This document shows positions 28,273-36,013 of a stretch of DNA of 60,478 nucleotides, one piece after another. The first letter of the stretch is position 1, and each line of letters opens with the position of its first letter. A model generated the notes under the pieces. It was not told the DNA's origin and ran no database searches. It saw only the letters and a program-made list of their open reading frames with translations. The position numbers were made by a program, and so were the translations under genes. This DNA comes from DATLEX01 sp035525045 (lineage in GTDB: Bacteria > Acidobacteriota > Thermoanaerobaculia > Gp7-AA8). The stretch spans positions 1 through 60,478 of the forward strand of contig DATLEX010000304.1 in assembly GCA_035525045.1 (NCBI GenBank), read 5' to 3'.

Positions 28273-29325
28273 TCATTCCGCGGCGAGGGCGGAGGCGTGC
28301 TCGCGGCTGTGGAGGTCGCCGATCTTCTCGCGGATCTTCACGTCGACGCGGTTGAGGGAGAAGTCACGCGCCACGCGGATGGCGTTCTTGATGGCGTTGG
28401 AGTTGGATCGCCCGTGGCAGACGATGCACCCGCCCTTGACGCCGAGGAGGGGCGCGCCGCCGTACTCGGAGTAGTCCATCCGCTTCTTCAGTTCGTCGAA
28501 GGCGCCCCGGAGCAGGAGGGCTCCGACTTTTCGGAAGGGGCTGCGGGTCAACTCTTCACGGAGGGTGCGGCTGACGAACTCGCCGAGAGACTCCGAGGCC
28601 TTCAGCACCACGTTGCCGATGAAGCCGTCGCAGACCACCACGTCGGCGTTGCCGTTGAAGACGTCGCGGCCCTCCACGTTGCCGATGAAGTTCAGTCCCG
28701 TCTCCTTCATCACCCGGAAGGTATCCCGCGTCAGCTCGTTGCCCTTCCCTTCCTCTTCGCCGATGGAGAGAAGCCCCACGCGGGGATGGGAGATCCCGAA
28801 GAGCATCTGGGCATAGAAATGCCCCATGACGGCAAATTCGCGCAGGTGGCTGGGTTTGGAGTCGACGTTGGCGCCGACGTCGAGCAGCACGGTGTGCTCC
28901 CTCGCGTTCGGCAGGATCGCGGCGAGGGCGGGGCGGCTGACCCCCTCGATCGTGCCGAGGACCTTGTAGGCCGAGGTCATGGCGGCGCCGGTATGCCCGG
29001 CCGAGAGCATGGCGTCGGCGCGCCCCTCGGCGATGAGGTTGGCGCAGACCCGGATCGAGGAGTTGCGCTTTTTCCGCAGCGGAGCGAGGGAGTTGTCCCC
29101 CATCTCCACCACTTCCCGGGCATCGACGATCTGCAGGCGGGAGGGGACGGGCGAGACCAGCGTCTTCAGGCGCTCGCGGACGATCTCTTCCTTCCCCACG
29201 ACCAGGATCTCGACCGGGTACTCCTCGATGGCGAGCAGAGCACCTTTGAGGACCTCGTCAGGTGCGTGGTCGCCGCCCATCGCGTCGAGCGCGATGCGGC
29301 AGTCCGCTCTACCGCCGTCCGCCAT
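28273..29325 (-). CDS. plsX: Phosphate acyltransferase PlsX
   Basis: A 350-residue enzyme that converts acyl-ACP to acyl-phosphate for phospholipid synthesis. Recognisable blocks are IALDAMGGDHAPDEVLKGAL, ADAMLSAGHTGAAM, HTVLLDVGANVDSKPSHL, LSIGEEEGKGNELT, VVVCDGFIGNVVLK and YGGAPLLGVKGGCIVCHG. Length is normal. It starts 10 bases after rpmF in the classic DUF177-rpmF-plsX order that links ribosome parts with lipid synthesis. A His/Ala-rich tail closes the protein. Confidence 0.97.
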   Translation of the reverse strand: MADGGRADCRIALDAMGGDHAPDEVLKGALLAIEEYPVEILVVGKEEIVRERLKTLVSPVPSRLQIVDAREVVEMGDNSLAPLRKKRNSSIRVCANLIAEGRADAMLSAGHTGAAMTSAYKVLGTIEGVSRPALAAILPNAREHTVLLDVGANVDSKPSHLREFAVMGHFYAQMLFGISHPRVGLLSIGEEEGKGNELTRDTFRVMKETGLNFIGNVEGRDVFNGNADVVVCDGFIGNVVLKASESLGEFVSRTLREELTRSPFRKVGALLLRGAFDELKKRMDYSEYGGAPLLGVKGGCIVCHGRSNSNAIKNAIRVARDFSLNRVDVKIREKIGDLHSREHASALAAE

Positions 29326-29335
29326 GCACGTGGGA

Positions 29336-29521
29336 CTAGAGGGCGTCCTTGACGGCGATGACCTCGCGGCCCTTGTAGTAGCCGCACTTGGGGCAGACGC
29401 GGTGAGGGAGCTTCGCCTCGTGGCACTGCGGGCAGGTGGAGAGCGACTTCTTCTGCAGGAAGTCGTGCGCCCGGCGCGAGCGCGTCCTGGCCTTGGAGTG
29501 GCGTCGTTTCGGATTTGGCAT
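29336..29521 (-). CDS. rpmF: 50S ribosomal protein bL32
   Basis: A 61-residue ribosomal protein. The start MPNPKRRHSKARTRSRRAHD is typical, and Cys30, Cys33, Cys43 and Cys46 (CPQC and CPKCGYYKGREV) form the zinc ribbon of the zinc-containing form. It lies 36 bases after the DUF177 gene and directly before plsX. A GAGGAGCTC stretch upstream provides the ribosome binding site. Confidence 0.97.
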   Translation of the reverse strand: MPNPKRRHSKARTRSRRAHDFLQKKSLSTCPQCHEAKLPHRVCPKCGYYKGREVIAVKDAL

Positions 29522-29557
29522 CGTGAGCTCCTCTTGCTGCCGCGCGCGGCAACAAAG

Positions 29558-30118
29558 TCAAACGTCTTTCTTCTTCATCTGGTCGCGCAGCCCGCGCAGA
29601 GCGTCCCAGCGATCGTCGACCATCGACATTTCGCACCGGCACGACTCGCGCGAGCGACTCGCCCCACACACGGGACAAAGACCGAGACAGCTCTCCTCGC
29701 ACAACGGCTTCATCGGAATGGAGAGCTGAAACTGTTCCAACGCCAGATCCTTCAGCGGAATCGTGCGCTGGCTGTAAAACTCGACGTCGAGCTCCGCGGC
29801 CTCGCCGATCTCGACTTCCTCGGTTTCCTCTCCCGAAGGCTCCGGACGGGGCTGGAATCTTACGTGAAAGCTCGAAGAGGACGCAAACGGGTACGGCTCC
29901 ACGCACCGCGAGCAATTCAGGTCCGCCGTGAATCGCGCCGACCCGTCCACGACGTACTCGCGGGGCAGGTTGCCCTTCTCGGCGCGAGCCTCGATCTGCA
30001 CCGAGCCGGCGCCGGCCACCTCGATGCGGTCGATCTCGGCCAGAGAAAGCTCGTACGTCCCGCGGTAGCTCTGCGGGCCGTCCTTGTCGATGTCGTCGAA
30101 GACGATGAGGTCCTTCAT
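29558..30118 (-). CDS. DUF177 (YceD) protein, 23S rRNA accumulation factor
   Basis: A 186-residue YceD/DUF177 protein, in bacteria linked to 23S rRNA accumulation and nearly always encoded before rpmF. It shows the core VDGSARFTADLNCSRCVEPY, then a central acidic stretch, then ELDVEFYSQRTIPLKDLALEQ-type text (cited as RTIPLKDLALEQ) and the Cys motif CEESCLGLCPVCGA. An extra Cys pair SCRCEM follows, so zinc binding is plausible. First gene of the lipid/ribosomal cluster. Confidence 0.92.
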   Translation of the reverse strand: MKDLIVFDDIDKDGPQSYRGTYELSLAEIDRIEVAGAGSVQIEARAEKGNLPREYVVDGSARFTADLNCSRCVEPYPFASSSSFHVRFQPRPEPSGEETEEVEIGEAAELDVEFYSQRTIPLKDLALEQFQLSIPMKPLCEESCLGLCPVCGASRSRESCRCEMSMVDDRWDALRGLRDQMKKKDV

Positions 30119-30175
30119 GGTGGTGCGTCGCGTGGGGAGCGGCGGATTCCCCCCTAACCTGTTGAGCCGGCGGAT

Positions 30176-31390
30176 CTATTTCGCCGTGATCCGCACCCGC
30201 AGCTCCTCCCCCTCCCCCTCCCGGGCGAGAGCCGCCTCGATCACGCCGGCCCCCCGCATGTGCCCGATCCACGCCCGCAGATCGCGCACGGACCGGTAGA
30301 GGCGCGGCGCCGTCAAGCGCAGCCCGATGCTCTCCCCGAGCCCCTCCAGAACCGGAACCATCCGGCCCGCGTCGATCCGCACCGCCCACTCGGTCGCGGG
30401 AAAGGGGAGCTCGCTGAACTGCTCGGCCCCATAAACGCCCAGGCTGGTCCGGTCGAGGGAGATCAGGATCCGTCCGTCGCGATACGCGACCTCCCCGAAC
30501 ATCTCGGCCACGGTCGAGAGCCGCCTGGCGCTCGCGCGCGCTTCCGGGCTGTCGGCGATGACGAAGAGCCCTCGAAGGCGCGGCAGCAGCCGGCGCGACT
30601 CGACGTCGTAGAGGACGATCGATCCGCCGTCGCTGAGCAGGGCCGTGACATCCCCGGGGAGCAGCCGGTCGAGGTCGGCCACCAGCCGCGGCGGGTCGCC
30701 GAACCACGAGCTGAGGAGCGCGCCGCGCGGCAGGGTCACGGTGCGGTGGCCGGAGCCGGCGGGGCTGTCGTTCCGCGCGCGCGAGACGATCACGATCTCC
30801 CGCGGATGCACCGACACGGTCGAGAGCGCGGGGCGGGCGATGGGAGGGAACATCTGGGCGTCCCGCCGCTGCACGAGAACCGCGTCGCCGCCGTCCATCC
30901 CGGCGGCGAGGCGGAGGAGGGGCTCCAGCTCCGCATCGCCGAGGGGGAGACCGGAAGGAGGGGCGCCGATCACGAAGTTCGTTCCCTCGGCGTGCATCGA
31001 CGACCCGGTCAGGAAGACGTAGCCACGCAGCAGCAGGGCCCGTAGCGGGTCGAGCCGGAAGGCGTAGGCAACCCCGCCGGAAGACCGCCATGACAGAAGG
31101 TCGGCGCCGCCGAGCATCCACCGCGGCGGGAGCGGGCGCTCACGGGTCCAGGTCTCGACCGCCTCGCGGGCGAGCGGGTTCCGGCGCAGTCGCGCATGCG
31201 CCGCGGCAGCCGTGGGGATCAGGGCGAAGGCGTCGGCGTCGGCCGGGACGGCGGCGAGCAGCTCGCGCTGCGCCGGGGAAAGGGGGAAGCGGACCCCGGC
31301 GCTCGAGCGCGGCGTGGTGGCGACGAGATAGCCGCCCAGCGCGGCGGCGACCAGCGCGACGATGCCGAGGACAAGGATGAACTTCCGCAC
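30176..31390 (-). CDS. Membrane-anchored protein of unknown function
   Basis: A 404-residue protein with one N-terminal membrane segment (FILVLGIVALVAAALGGYLV) and a periplasmic remainder. The body alternates beta strands and helices: ADAFALIPTAAAAHARL, LLRGYVFLTGSSMHAEG, VSVHPREIVIVSRAR, GALLSSWFGDPPRLVADLD, GLFVIADSPEARA and WAVRIDAGRMVPVLEGLG. I do not recognise a family, though the repeat of a strand-helix unit ending in a DAGRM-type helix recalls DUF3352-like periplasmic proteins. The GTG start lies only 18-21 bases from the divergent glycosyltransferase start. Confidence 0.7.
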   Translation of the reverse strand: MRKFILVLGIVALVAAALGGYLVATTPRSSAGVRFPLSPAQRELLAAVPADADAFALIPTAAAAHARLRRNPLAREAVETWTRERPLPPRWMLGGADLLSWRSSGGVAYAFRLDPLRALLLRGYVFLTGSSMHAEGTNFVIGAPPSGLPLGDAELEPLLRLAAGMDGGDAVLVQRRDAQMFPPIARPALSTVSVHPREIVIVSRARNDSPAGSGHRTVTLPRGALLSSWFGDPPRLVADLDRLLPGDVTALLSDGGSIVLYDVESRRLLPRLRGLFVIADSPEARASARRLSTVAEMFGEVAYRDGRILISLDRTSLGVYGAEQFSELPFPATEWAVRIDAGRMVPVLEGLGESIGLRLTAPRLYRSVRDLRAWIGHMRGAGVIEAALAREGEGEELRVRITAK

Positions 31391-31411
31391 CTGCTAGTAT
31401 CCGCCTCCGTG
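31391..31411. promoter_or_regulatory. Candidate bidirectional promoter
   Basis: TGCTAGTAT (31392-31400) is an extended -10 for the plus-strand glycosyltransferase. The same bases on the minus strand read GATACT (31401-31396), a -10-like hexamer for the unknown membrane protein. The whole space between the divergent start codons is about 20 bases, so both -35 regions would lie inside coding sequence. Confidence 0.4.
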
Positions 31412-32620
31412 ATGTGGCCGACCGTTCGCGACGTCGTTCACACTCTGAGCCACGCCGCGGCCGAGCGCCTGGAACGGGCCGCCGGCCACGCTGTCCGCCG
31501 CGACGGCAGGCTCAGAATCGGGGTCGACATCCGCCCCTTCTACGAGCCGCTGACCGGCGTCGGCTGGTATCTGTACCACCTTCTGCATCATCTCGCCCGC
31601 CGCGACGACGTGGAGCTGGTCCTGCTGGGCGACGCCCGCGTGACGGACGAGGGCCCGCGGCTCCACGCCGATCTCCCCCCATCGGCCCGCCTCTGCGTGT
31701 TCGATCTGCGAGGGCGGCCGCGGTCCCGTGCGGCCCGGTCGCTGACGGCGGGGGCCTACGTGCTCTGGATGTGGCTCCTCGACTGCGATCTGATCTTCGG
31801 GGCCAATTACTTCCTGCCGCGCCTGATGTCGGCGGTGGCGCGCCGGCGGGTGATCACCATTCACGATCTCACCTACAAACGATTTCCCGAGCTCCTGCAG
31901 AAGGAGACGCTGCACAACCTCGGCTCGCATATGATGCGCGAGATCGCGGCGGCGGACGCCGTCATCTGCGTCTCGAAGTCGACGCGCCGCGATCTGCTCG
32001 AGTTCTACCAGATCGATCCGGCCCGCGTGGTGGTCATCCACTCCGGGCTGCCGGCGCTCCCCGACCCCGAGCCGGTGCCGGGGCTCCCGCCGCGCTACAT
32101 CCTCTTCGTCAGCACCATCGAGCCGCGCAAGAACCTCGGCGTGCTCCTCGACGCGTTCGCCCGCCTGCGGAGAGGCGGCCGATACGACGGCTCGCTGGTC
32201 GTGGCCGGGAAGATCGGGTGGAAGGCGGACGCCATCGCCCGGCGGCTCGCCGAGCCGGGCGTGGTGCACCTCGACTACGTCCCCCCTGCGCAGCTCGCGG
32301 CGCTGTATCGAGGAGCGGAGGTCTTCGTCCTTCCGTCCCTCTACGAGGGGTTCGGCTTTCCGATGCTCGAGGCCATGGCTCACGGGACCCCGGTGATCGC
32401 GGCGAGGTCGTCGTCGCTTCCCGAGATCGGCGGCGAGGCGGGGCTCTACTTCGATCCCCGCGACACCGGCGGGCTGGTCGCCGCGCTGGAACGGATCGCC
32501 GGCGACGGGGCGCTGCGCGAGGAGATGATCGCCCGGGGCCGGACGCAGGCGTCCCTCTTCCGATGGGAAACGGCGGCGGAGCAGACGATGGATGTGTTCC
32601 GCCGCGCCGCCGGGAAGTAG
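31412..32620 (+). CDS. GT4-family glycosyltransferase 1
   Basis: A 402-residue GT-B glycosyltransferase of family GT4. The N-domain contains GVDIRPFYEPLTGVGWYLYH, VITIHDLTYKRFPEL and DAVICVSKSTRRDLLEFY. The nucleotide-sugar-binding C-domain has YILFVSTIEPRKNLGVLLDA, LDYVPPAQLAALYRGAEVFV, and the donor-site signature PSLYEGFGFPMLEAMAHGTPV with the EGFGFPMLE acidic pair. It probably adds a hexose to a lipid-linked or exported glycan. It heads three tandem GT4 genes that overlap or nearly touch. The ATG was preferred to a GTG one codon earlier. Confidence 0.92.
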   Translation: MWPTVRDVVHTLSHAAAERLERAAGHAVRRDGRLRIGVDIRPFYEPLTGVGWYLYHLLHHLARRDDVELVLLGDARVTDEGPRLHADLPPSARLCVFDLRGRPRSRAARSLTAGAYVLWMWLLDCDLIFGANYFLPRLMSAVARRRVITIHDLTYKRFPELLQKETLHNLGSHMMREIAAADAVICVSKSTRRDLLEFYQIDPARVVVIHSGLPALPDPEPVPGLPPRYILFVSTIEPRKNLGVLLDAFARLRRGGRYDGSLVVAGKIGWKADAIARRLAEPGVVHLDYVPPAQLAALYRGAEVFVLPSLYEGFGFPMLEAMAHGTPVIAARSSSLPEIGGEAGLYFDPRDTGGLVAALERIAGDGALREEMIARGRTQASLFRWETAAEQTMDVFRRAAGK

Positions 32621-32630
32621 AGTGGCTCCG

Positions 32631-33656
32631 ATGCAGCTCGAGGTGGTCATCGACGGGCGTCCGCTGGTGGGGAACCGCACCGGCATCGGCGTCCACACCG
32701 CGGAGATCGCCAGGCGCCTCGACGTCGTGCCGCCGCCGCTGATCGGCTCGCACGCGGAGATCGCCGACCGCTCCGGCCTCGAGGGCTGCCGCTTCCTCGC
32801 CGACCGTTACCCCCTTGGAGTGATGTGGCAGCAGATGGCCCTGCCCCACATCGAGGGCGACGTCGTGTGGGGGCCGCACGGCACGCTCCCGCTGGCCCTG
32901 CGCCGCCCGGCCGTGGTCACCATCCACGACTTCACCTCGATCACCATGCCCGGACGGCATCTGCTCAAGACCATCCTCTCGTTCAACCTCTTCATCGGGC
33001 GCAGCCTGGAGATGGCGGCGCGCGTGGCGGCCGTGTCGAGGGCCGCGGCCGACGAGACGATGCGGGGGTTCGGCGTGCCCGCCTCGAAGATCGAGCTCGT
33101 GCCGAACGGCGTCGACGAGTTCTTCACCCCCGGGGGCGAGGAGGGCGACTACCTCCTCTACGCCGGGACGCTCGAGCCGCGGAAGGGCGTGGACGACCTC
33201 CTCGCCGTGTGGCGGTCGCTGGCGGCGCCCCGGCCGCGGCTTCTCCTGGCCGGCGATGCCGGGTGGCGGACGCGCGTCCGCGCCGAGAACGGAGTGGAAG
33301 TGCTGGGGTTCGTCTCGCGCGAGCGGCTGCGCGATCTGTACCGCAGTGCCCTGCTGTTCGTCTACCCGTCGCACAGCGAGGGGTTCGGACTGCCGCCCCT
33401 CGAGGCGCTGGCATGCGGCGCGCCGGTGGTGGCCACGCGGACGGGGGCGATCCCCGACTTCGCGGGCGACGCCGCGCTGCTCGTGCCGCCCGGCTCGCGC
33501 CACGCTCTGCGGGAGGCGGTGGTGAGGGTGCTGACCGACGCGGCGCTCCGCCGCGAGCTGCGCCTGCGCGGCCCCGAGCGCGCCCGGCTCTACCGCTGGG
33601 ACCAGAGCGCGCGGACGATGACCCGGCTGCTGGCCGAGGCGGCGCAATGCGGATAG
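32631..33656 (+). CDS. GT4-family glycosyltransferase 2
   Basis: A 341-residue GT4 enzyme. EVVIDGRPLVGNRTGIGVHT at the start, VVTIHDFTSITMPGRHLL, VAAVSRAAADETMRGFGVPA, VPNGVDEFF, YLLYAGTLEPRKGVDDLL and the donor motif HSEGFGLPPLEALACGAPVV are visible. Donor and acceptor sugars are unknown. The ATG at 32631 is 10 bases after the previous stop, and TAGAGT ends 7 bases before it. The 3' end overlaps the third transferase by 10 bases. The three proteins share layout and probably arose by duplication. Confidence 0.92.
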   Translation: MQLEVVIDGRPLVGNRTGIGVHTAEIARRLDVVPPPLIGSHAEIADRSGLEGCRFLADRYPLGVMWQQMALPHIEGDVVWGPHGTLPLALRRPAVVTIHDFTSITMPGRHLLKTILSFNLFIGRSLEMAARVAAVSRAAADETMRGFGVPASKIELVPNGVDEFFTPGGEEGDYLLYAGTLEPRKGVDDLLAVWRSLAAPRPRLLLAGDAGWRTRVRAENGVEVLGFVSRERLRDLYRSALLFVYPSHSEGFGLPPLEALACGAPVVATRTGAIPDFAGDAALLVPPGSRHALREAVVRVLTDAALRRELRLRGPERARLYRWDQSARTMTRLLAEAAQCG

Positions 33657-34669
33657 GCATCGACGCCCGAAAGATCGGCGACTTCGGGATCGGCACTTAC
33701 ATCCGGGGCCTCCTGGGAGGGCTGGCGCGGTACGCCGACGAGGAGGACTACGTCGTCCTGGCTCCGGCCGCGGCCCGGCCGCTCATCCCCCGGCGCTTCG
33801 AGCACGTGGTCCTCGACGCGCCGCACTACTCGATCCGCGAGCTCTTCCTGGTCGGGCAGGCGGTGAGGCGCGCGGCGATCGATCTGCTGCATGCGCCGCA
33901 CTACGTCATCCCGCTGACCCGCCGCCCGGTGGTGGTGACCATCCACGACCTGATCCACCTCCATCAGAGGCATGGCAACCCGTTCGCCTCGCTCTATGCG
34001 CGGACGATGCTGGCCCGGGCCGTGCGCAGGAGCGCGCACATCCTCACCGTCACCGAGGCGGTGAAGCGGGAGATCGTGGCGAGGTTCGGCTGCCCGGCCT
34101 CGAAGGTGACGGTGACGCCGAACGGCGTGGACGAGCGGTTCCGGGCCGCAGGGCCGAACGCTCATCCCTCCCCCTACTTCCTCTACGCCGGCAACGACAA
34201 GCCGCACAAGAACGTCGACCGGCTGGTTGAGGCCTTCGCCCTCGTGCGCGGACGCCGCGGCGAGACGGCGCTGGTGCTGGCGGGCAGCCGCTTCGAGCGG
34301 CATCAGGGGCGCGACGGCGTCATCACCCCCGGCTTCGTCGACGAGACGGAGCTGGCCTCGCTCTATCGCGGGGCGCTGGCGCTGGTGCAGCCGAGCATCG
34401 AGGAAGGATTCGGGCTGCCTGCCGCGGAGGCCATGGCCTCCGGCGTGGCGGTGATCACCTCGACGGCGCCGGCGCTGGTGGAGATCACCGGCGACGCGGC
34501 GCTGCACGCGGACGCGTTCTCGATCGAGTCGCTGGCGGAGGCCATGCTGCGCATCGCCGGCGACGACGAGCTGCGGCTGCTGCTGGCGCGGCGCGGCATG
34601 GAACGAGCGCGGTCGATGACGTGGGACCGATGCGCGGAATCGACGCGGGGCGTGTACCTGGCCATGTGA
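33647..34669 (+). CDS. GT4-family glycosyltransferase 3
   Basis: A 340-residue GT4 enzyme. MRIGIDARKIGDFGIGTYIR, VVVTIHDLIHLHQRHGNPFA, ILTVTEAVKREIVARFGCPA, VTPNGVDERF, YFLYAGNDKPHKNVDRLVEA and the donor motif SIEEGFGLPAAEAMASGVAV are in the usual order. It resembles mannosyltransferases of the mannosyl-inositol type only loosely, so I leave the sugar open. It ends the three-gene glycan unit. The next 428 bases carry the AT-rich island described separately. Confidence 0.92.
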   Translation: MRIGIDARKIGDFGIGTYIRGLLGGLARYADEEDYVVLAPAAARPLIPRRFEHVVLDAPHYSIRELFLVGQAVRRAAIDLLHAPHYVIPLTRRPVVVTIHDLIHLHQRHGNPFASLYARTMLARAVRRSAHILTVTEAVKREIVARFGCPASKVTVTPNGVDERFRAAGPNAHPSPYFLYAGNDKPHKNVDRLVEAFALVRGRRGETALVLAGSRFERHQGRDGVITPGFVDETELASLYRGALALVQPSIEEGFGLPAAEAMASGVAVITSTAPALVEITGDAALHADAFSIESLAEAMLRIAGDDELRLLLARRGMERARSMTWDRCAESTRGVYLAM

Positions 34670-34718
34670 AACAGCGTGGAACACCCGCGTCCCATTTTGA
34701 TTTTGATAAACAAATGTC

Positions 34719-34747
34719 TTGACAATATCTTTTATTGATCGCATATT
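34719..34747 (+). promoter_or_regulatory. Strong sigma-70-type promoter in AT-rich island
   Basis: A perfect TTGACA (34719-34724), a 17-base spacer and CATATT (34742-34747, four of six to TATAAT), with a T/A-rich upstream stretch (34694-34716) like an UP element. The start would be near 34754, about 180 bases before the small peptide gene. The surrounding 70 bases are strikingly AT-rich for this genome. Confidence 0.6.
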
Positions 34748-34858
34748 TACGACTAGAAAAATGATGATCGCCAGAAACTGGACGATGAAGTCAAAGACTG
34801 TTGATGGTCGTCAGCATCGGTGTCCCCTCTTTTTCCCCTCCCGAACGAAATCAAGTCT

Positions 34859-34881
34859 GCCGGCGCAATCCGGCGCTTTTT
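34859..34881 (+). terminator. Terminator-like hairpin inside the leader
   Basis: GCCGG-CGCAAT-CCGGC followed by GC and five T residues. The stem is short (5 pairs) but GC-only. It could act as an attenuator upstream of the peptide gene or as the end of a roughly 130-base small RNA. Confidence 0.35.
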
Positions 34882-34935
34882 GCCAAGAAGACGCGACCGG
34901 GAGGTCCCGTACGGCATGAAAGGTGGTGAGTTCTG

Positions 34936-34995
34936 ATGGCAGCCAAGAAGAAGTCTTCCAAGAAGGCCAGCAAGAAGTCCTCGAAGAAGAGATAA
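34936..34995 (+). CDS. 19-residue Lys/Ser-rich peptide
   Basis: The frame encodes MAAKKKSSKKASKKSSKKR, a highly basic peptide made almost only of Lys, Ser and Ala, like the tails of bacterial histone H1-like proteins. GGTGGTGAG ends 5 bases before the ATG, which is a fair ribosome binding site. The gene is bracketed by a strong promoter and a strong terminator, so it seems to be an independent unit. It may bind DNA, RNA or acidic surfaces; this is inference from charge only. It could also be a regulatory leader peptide. Confidence 0.5.
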   Translation: MAAKKKSSKKASKKSSKKR

Positions 34996-35024
34996 CCATC
35001 ACCACATATCTGGGGAGTTGTTTC

Positions 35025-35052
35025 GCGGGGCCTTCGGGCCCCGCACCTTTTT
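35025..35052 (+). terminator. Rho-independent terminator with UUCG loop
   Basis: A perfect 8-base-pair stem GCGGGGCC/GGCCCCGC closed by TTCG, then ACC and five T residues. One of the clearest terminators in the window. It ends the peptide transcript before the DUF4097-like gene. Confidence 0.85.
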
Positions 35053-35097
35053 GGGGACCCGGGCAACTTTTTGTCCCCCTCATCCGTTCTAAAGAAC

Positions 35098-35757
35098 ATG
35101 CGCGCAGCCATCGCCGTCGCCCTTTTCCTCAGCACCGCCTCCGCCATGGCCGAGGAGCGGGTCCTCAACCGCTTCGAGTCCTCCGCCGCCGGGCCGGCCG
35201 TTCGCCGGGTGGTGGTCGACCTCCCCTCCGCGGAGCTGATTATCCGCAACGGCCCGCCGGGCCGCCTCGCCCTCACGGGCGTCGTCACCCGTGAGCCCGA
35301 CGGCCTCCGCAGCCGCGACAAGCAGCAGCGAATCGTCAACGACACCAGCGTGGAGATTTACCTGCGAGGTGAGGAGGCCATCGTCCGCCGCCACTTCGGC
35401 CCGCAGGCCCAGGGATGGCGCGCCCAGTCCTTCAGCGACTACAAGGTGTCCCTGGAACTGCCGCCGGGCGTGAACCTCGACGTCAAGACCCGCACCGGCG
35501 ACGTCTCCATCGAGGGCGCCTTCGGCGACGTCGACGTCGACCTCCGCGCCGGGGAAGTCGACGTGCGCCTCCCCCGCGCCGATGTCCGCGAGCTCCGCGC
35601 CTCCTGCCGCATCGGCGAGGTGCGGACCAACATCGGCAATGAGATCGTCGAGCGGGAGGGCCTCTTCCCCGGCCGGACCCGCTACCTCAACCCCGAGGGC
35701 CGCTACTTCGTGAACGTCCATGCCACCGTGGGGGAAGTGCGGGTCGAGCTGAAGTGA
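35098..35757 (+). CDS. Exported DUF4097-like beta-repeat protein
   Basis: A 219-residue protein with a signal peptide (MRAAIAVALFLSTASAMA). The mature part is beta-rich with short repeats, for example LDVKTRTGDVSIEGAFGDVD and VDLRAGEVDVRLP, typical of the DUF4097 right-handed beta-helix. It probably lies in the periplasm or on the surface. It is followed, 43 bases later, by a DUF2892 gene and an ECF sigma unit. DUF4097 proteins are often controlled by such sigma/anti-sigma pairs, so a functional link is plausible but unproven. Confidence 0.75.
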   Translation: MRAAIAVALFLSTASAMAEERVLNRFESSAAGPAVRRVVVDLPSAELIIRNGPPGRLALTGVVTREPDGLRSRDKQQRIVNDTSVEIYLRGEEAIVRRHFGPQAQGWRAQSFSDYKVSLELPPGVNLDVKTRTGDVSIEGAFGDVDVDLRAGEVDVRLPRADVRELRASCRIGEVRTNIGNEIVEREGLFPGRTRYLNPEGRYFVNVHATVGEVRVELK

Positions 35758-35800
35758 ATCCTTTTTCCTCCGATCGGGCTCTCTCGATCAGGAGGAACGA

Positions 35801-36013
35801 ATGAACAGGCTCTTTCCGCGCAACGAACACACCATCGAACGCTTCATCCGCGTCATCCTCGGCGCCGCCATCCTCTCCCTGGCCTTCGTCGGTCCGGCCA
35901 CCCCCTGGGCGTACCTCGGCGTCATTCCCATCGCCACCGGGCTGCTCGGAAGCTGCCCGCTCTACACCCTGCTCGGCATCAGTACCTGTCCCCTGAAAAC
36001 CAGATCCGCATGA
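35801..36013 (+). CDS. DUF2892 family small membrane protein
   Basis: A 70-residue protein with two hydrophobic helices (VILGAAILSLAFVG and LGVIPIATGLLGSCPLYTLL) and the family pattern ERFIRVILG...GVIPIATGLLGSCPLY..LGISTC. Cys residues in GSCPLY and STCPLK are conserved in this YgaP-tail-like family, which is sometimes linked to rhodanese/sulfur handling. A strong AGGAGG lies 6 bases before the ATG. Its stop overlaps the ECF sigma start (ATGA). Confidence 0.88.
   Translation: MNRLFPRNEHTIERFIRVILGAAILSLAFVGPATPWAYLGVIPIATGLLGSCPLYTLLGISTCPLKTRSA

Larger units (their letters stand above)
34754..35052 (+). ncRNA. Predicted short transcript with long structured leader
   Basis: Promoter and terminator delimit a transcript of about 300 bases. 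The leader can fold into small hairpins (for example CCAG-AAA-CTGG near 34770) and contains the terminator-like hairpin at 34859-34881. It matches no RNA family I can recall: no tmRNA tRNA-like ends, no RNase P or SRP core motifs. It may be a regulatory RNA, or simply the mRNA of the 19-residue peptide. Confidence 0.4.

Noticed and set aside
34690..34800. AT-rich block as a replication origin
   Set aside because: No DnaA-box-like TTATCCACA repeats, and no dnaA, dnaN or gidA nearby.
34719..34919. A 66-codon frame in the same AT-rich block
   Set aside because: It would start at the promoter -35 itself, has no ribosome binding site and no recognisable protein features; it is more likely leader RNA.
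34754..35052. tmRNA, RNase P RNA or SRP RNA
   Set aside because: No tRNA-like ends or tag frame ending in Ala-Ala, and none of the core motifs I know for RNase P or SRP RNA.
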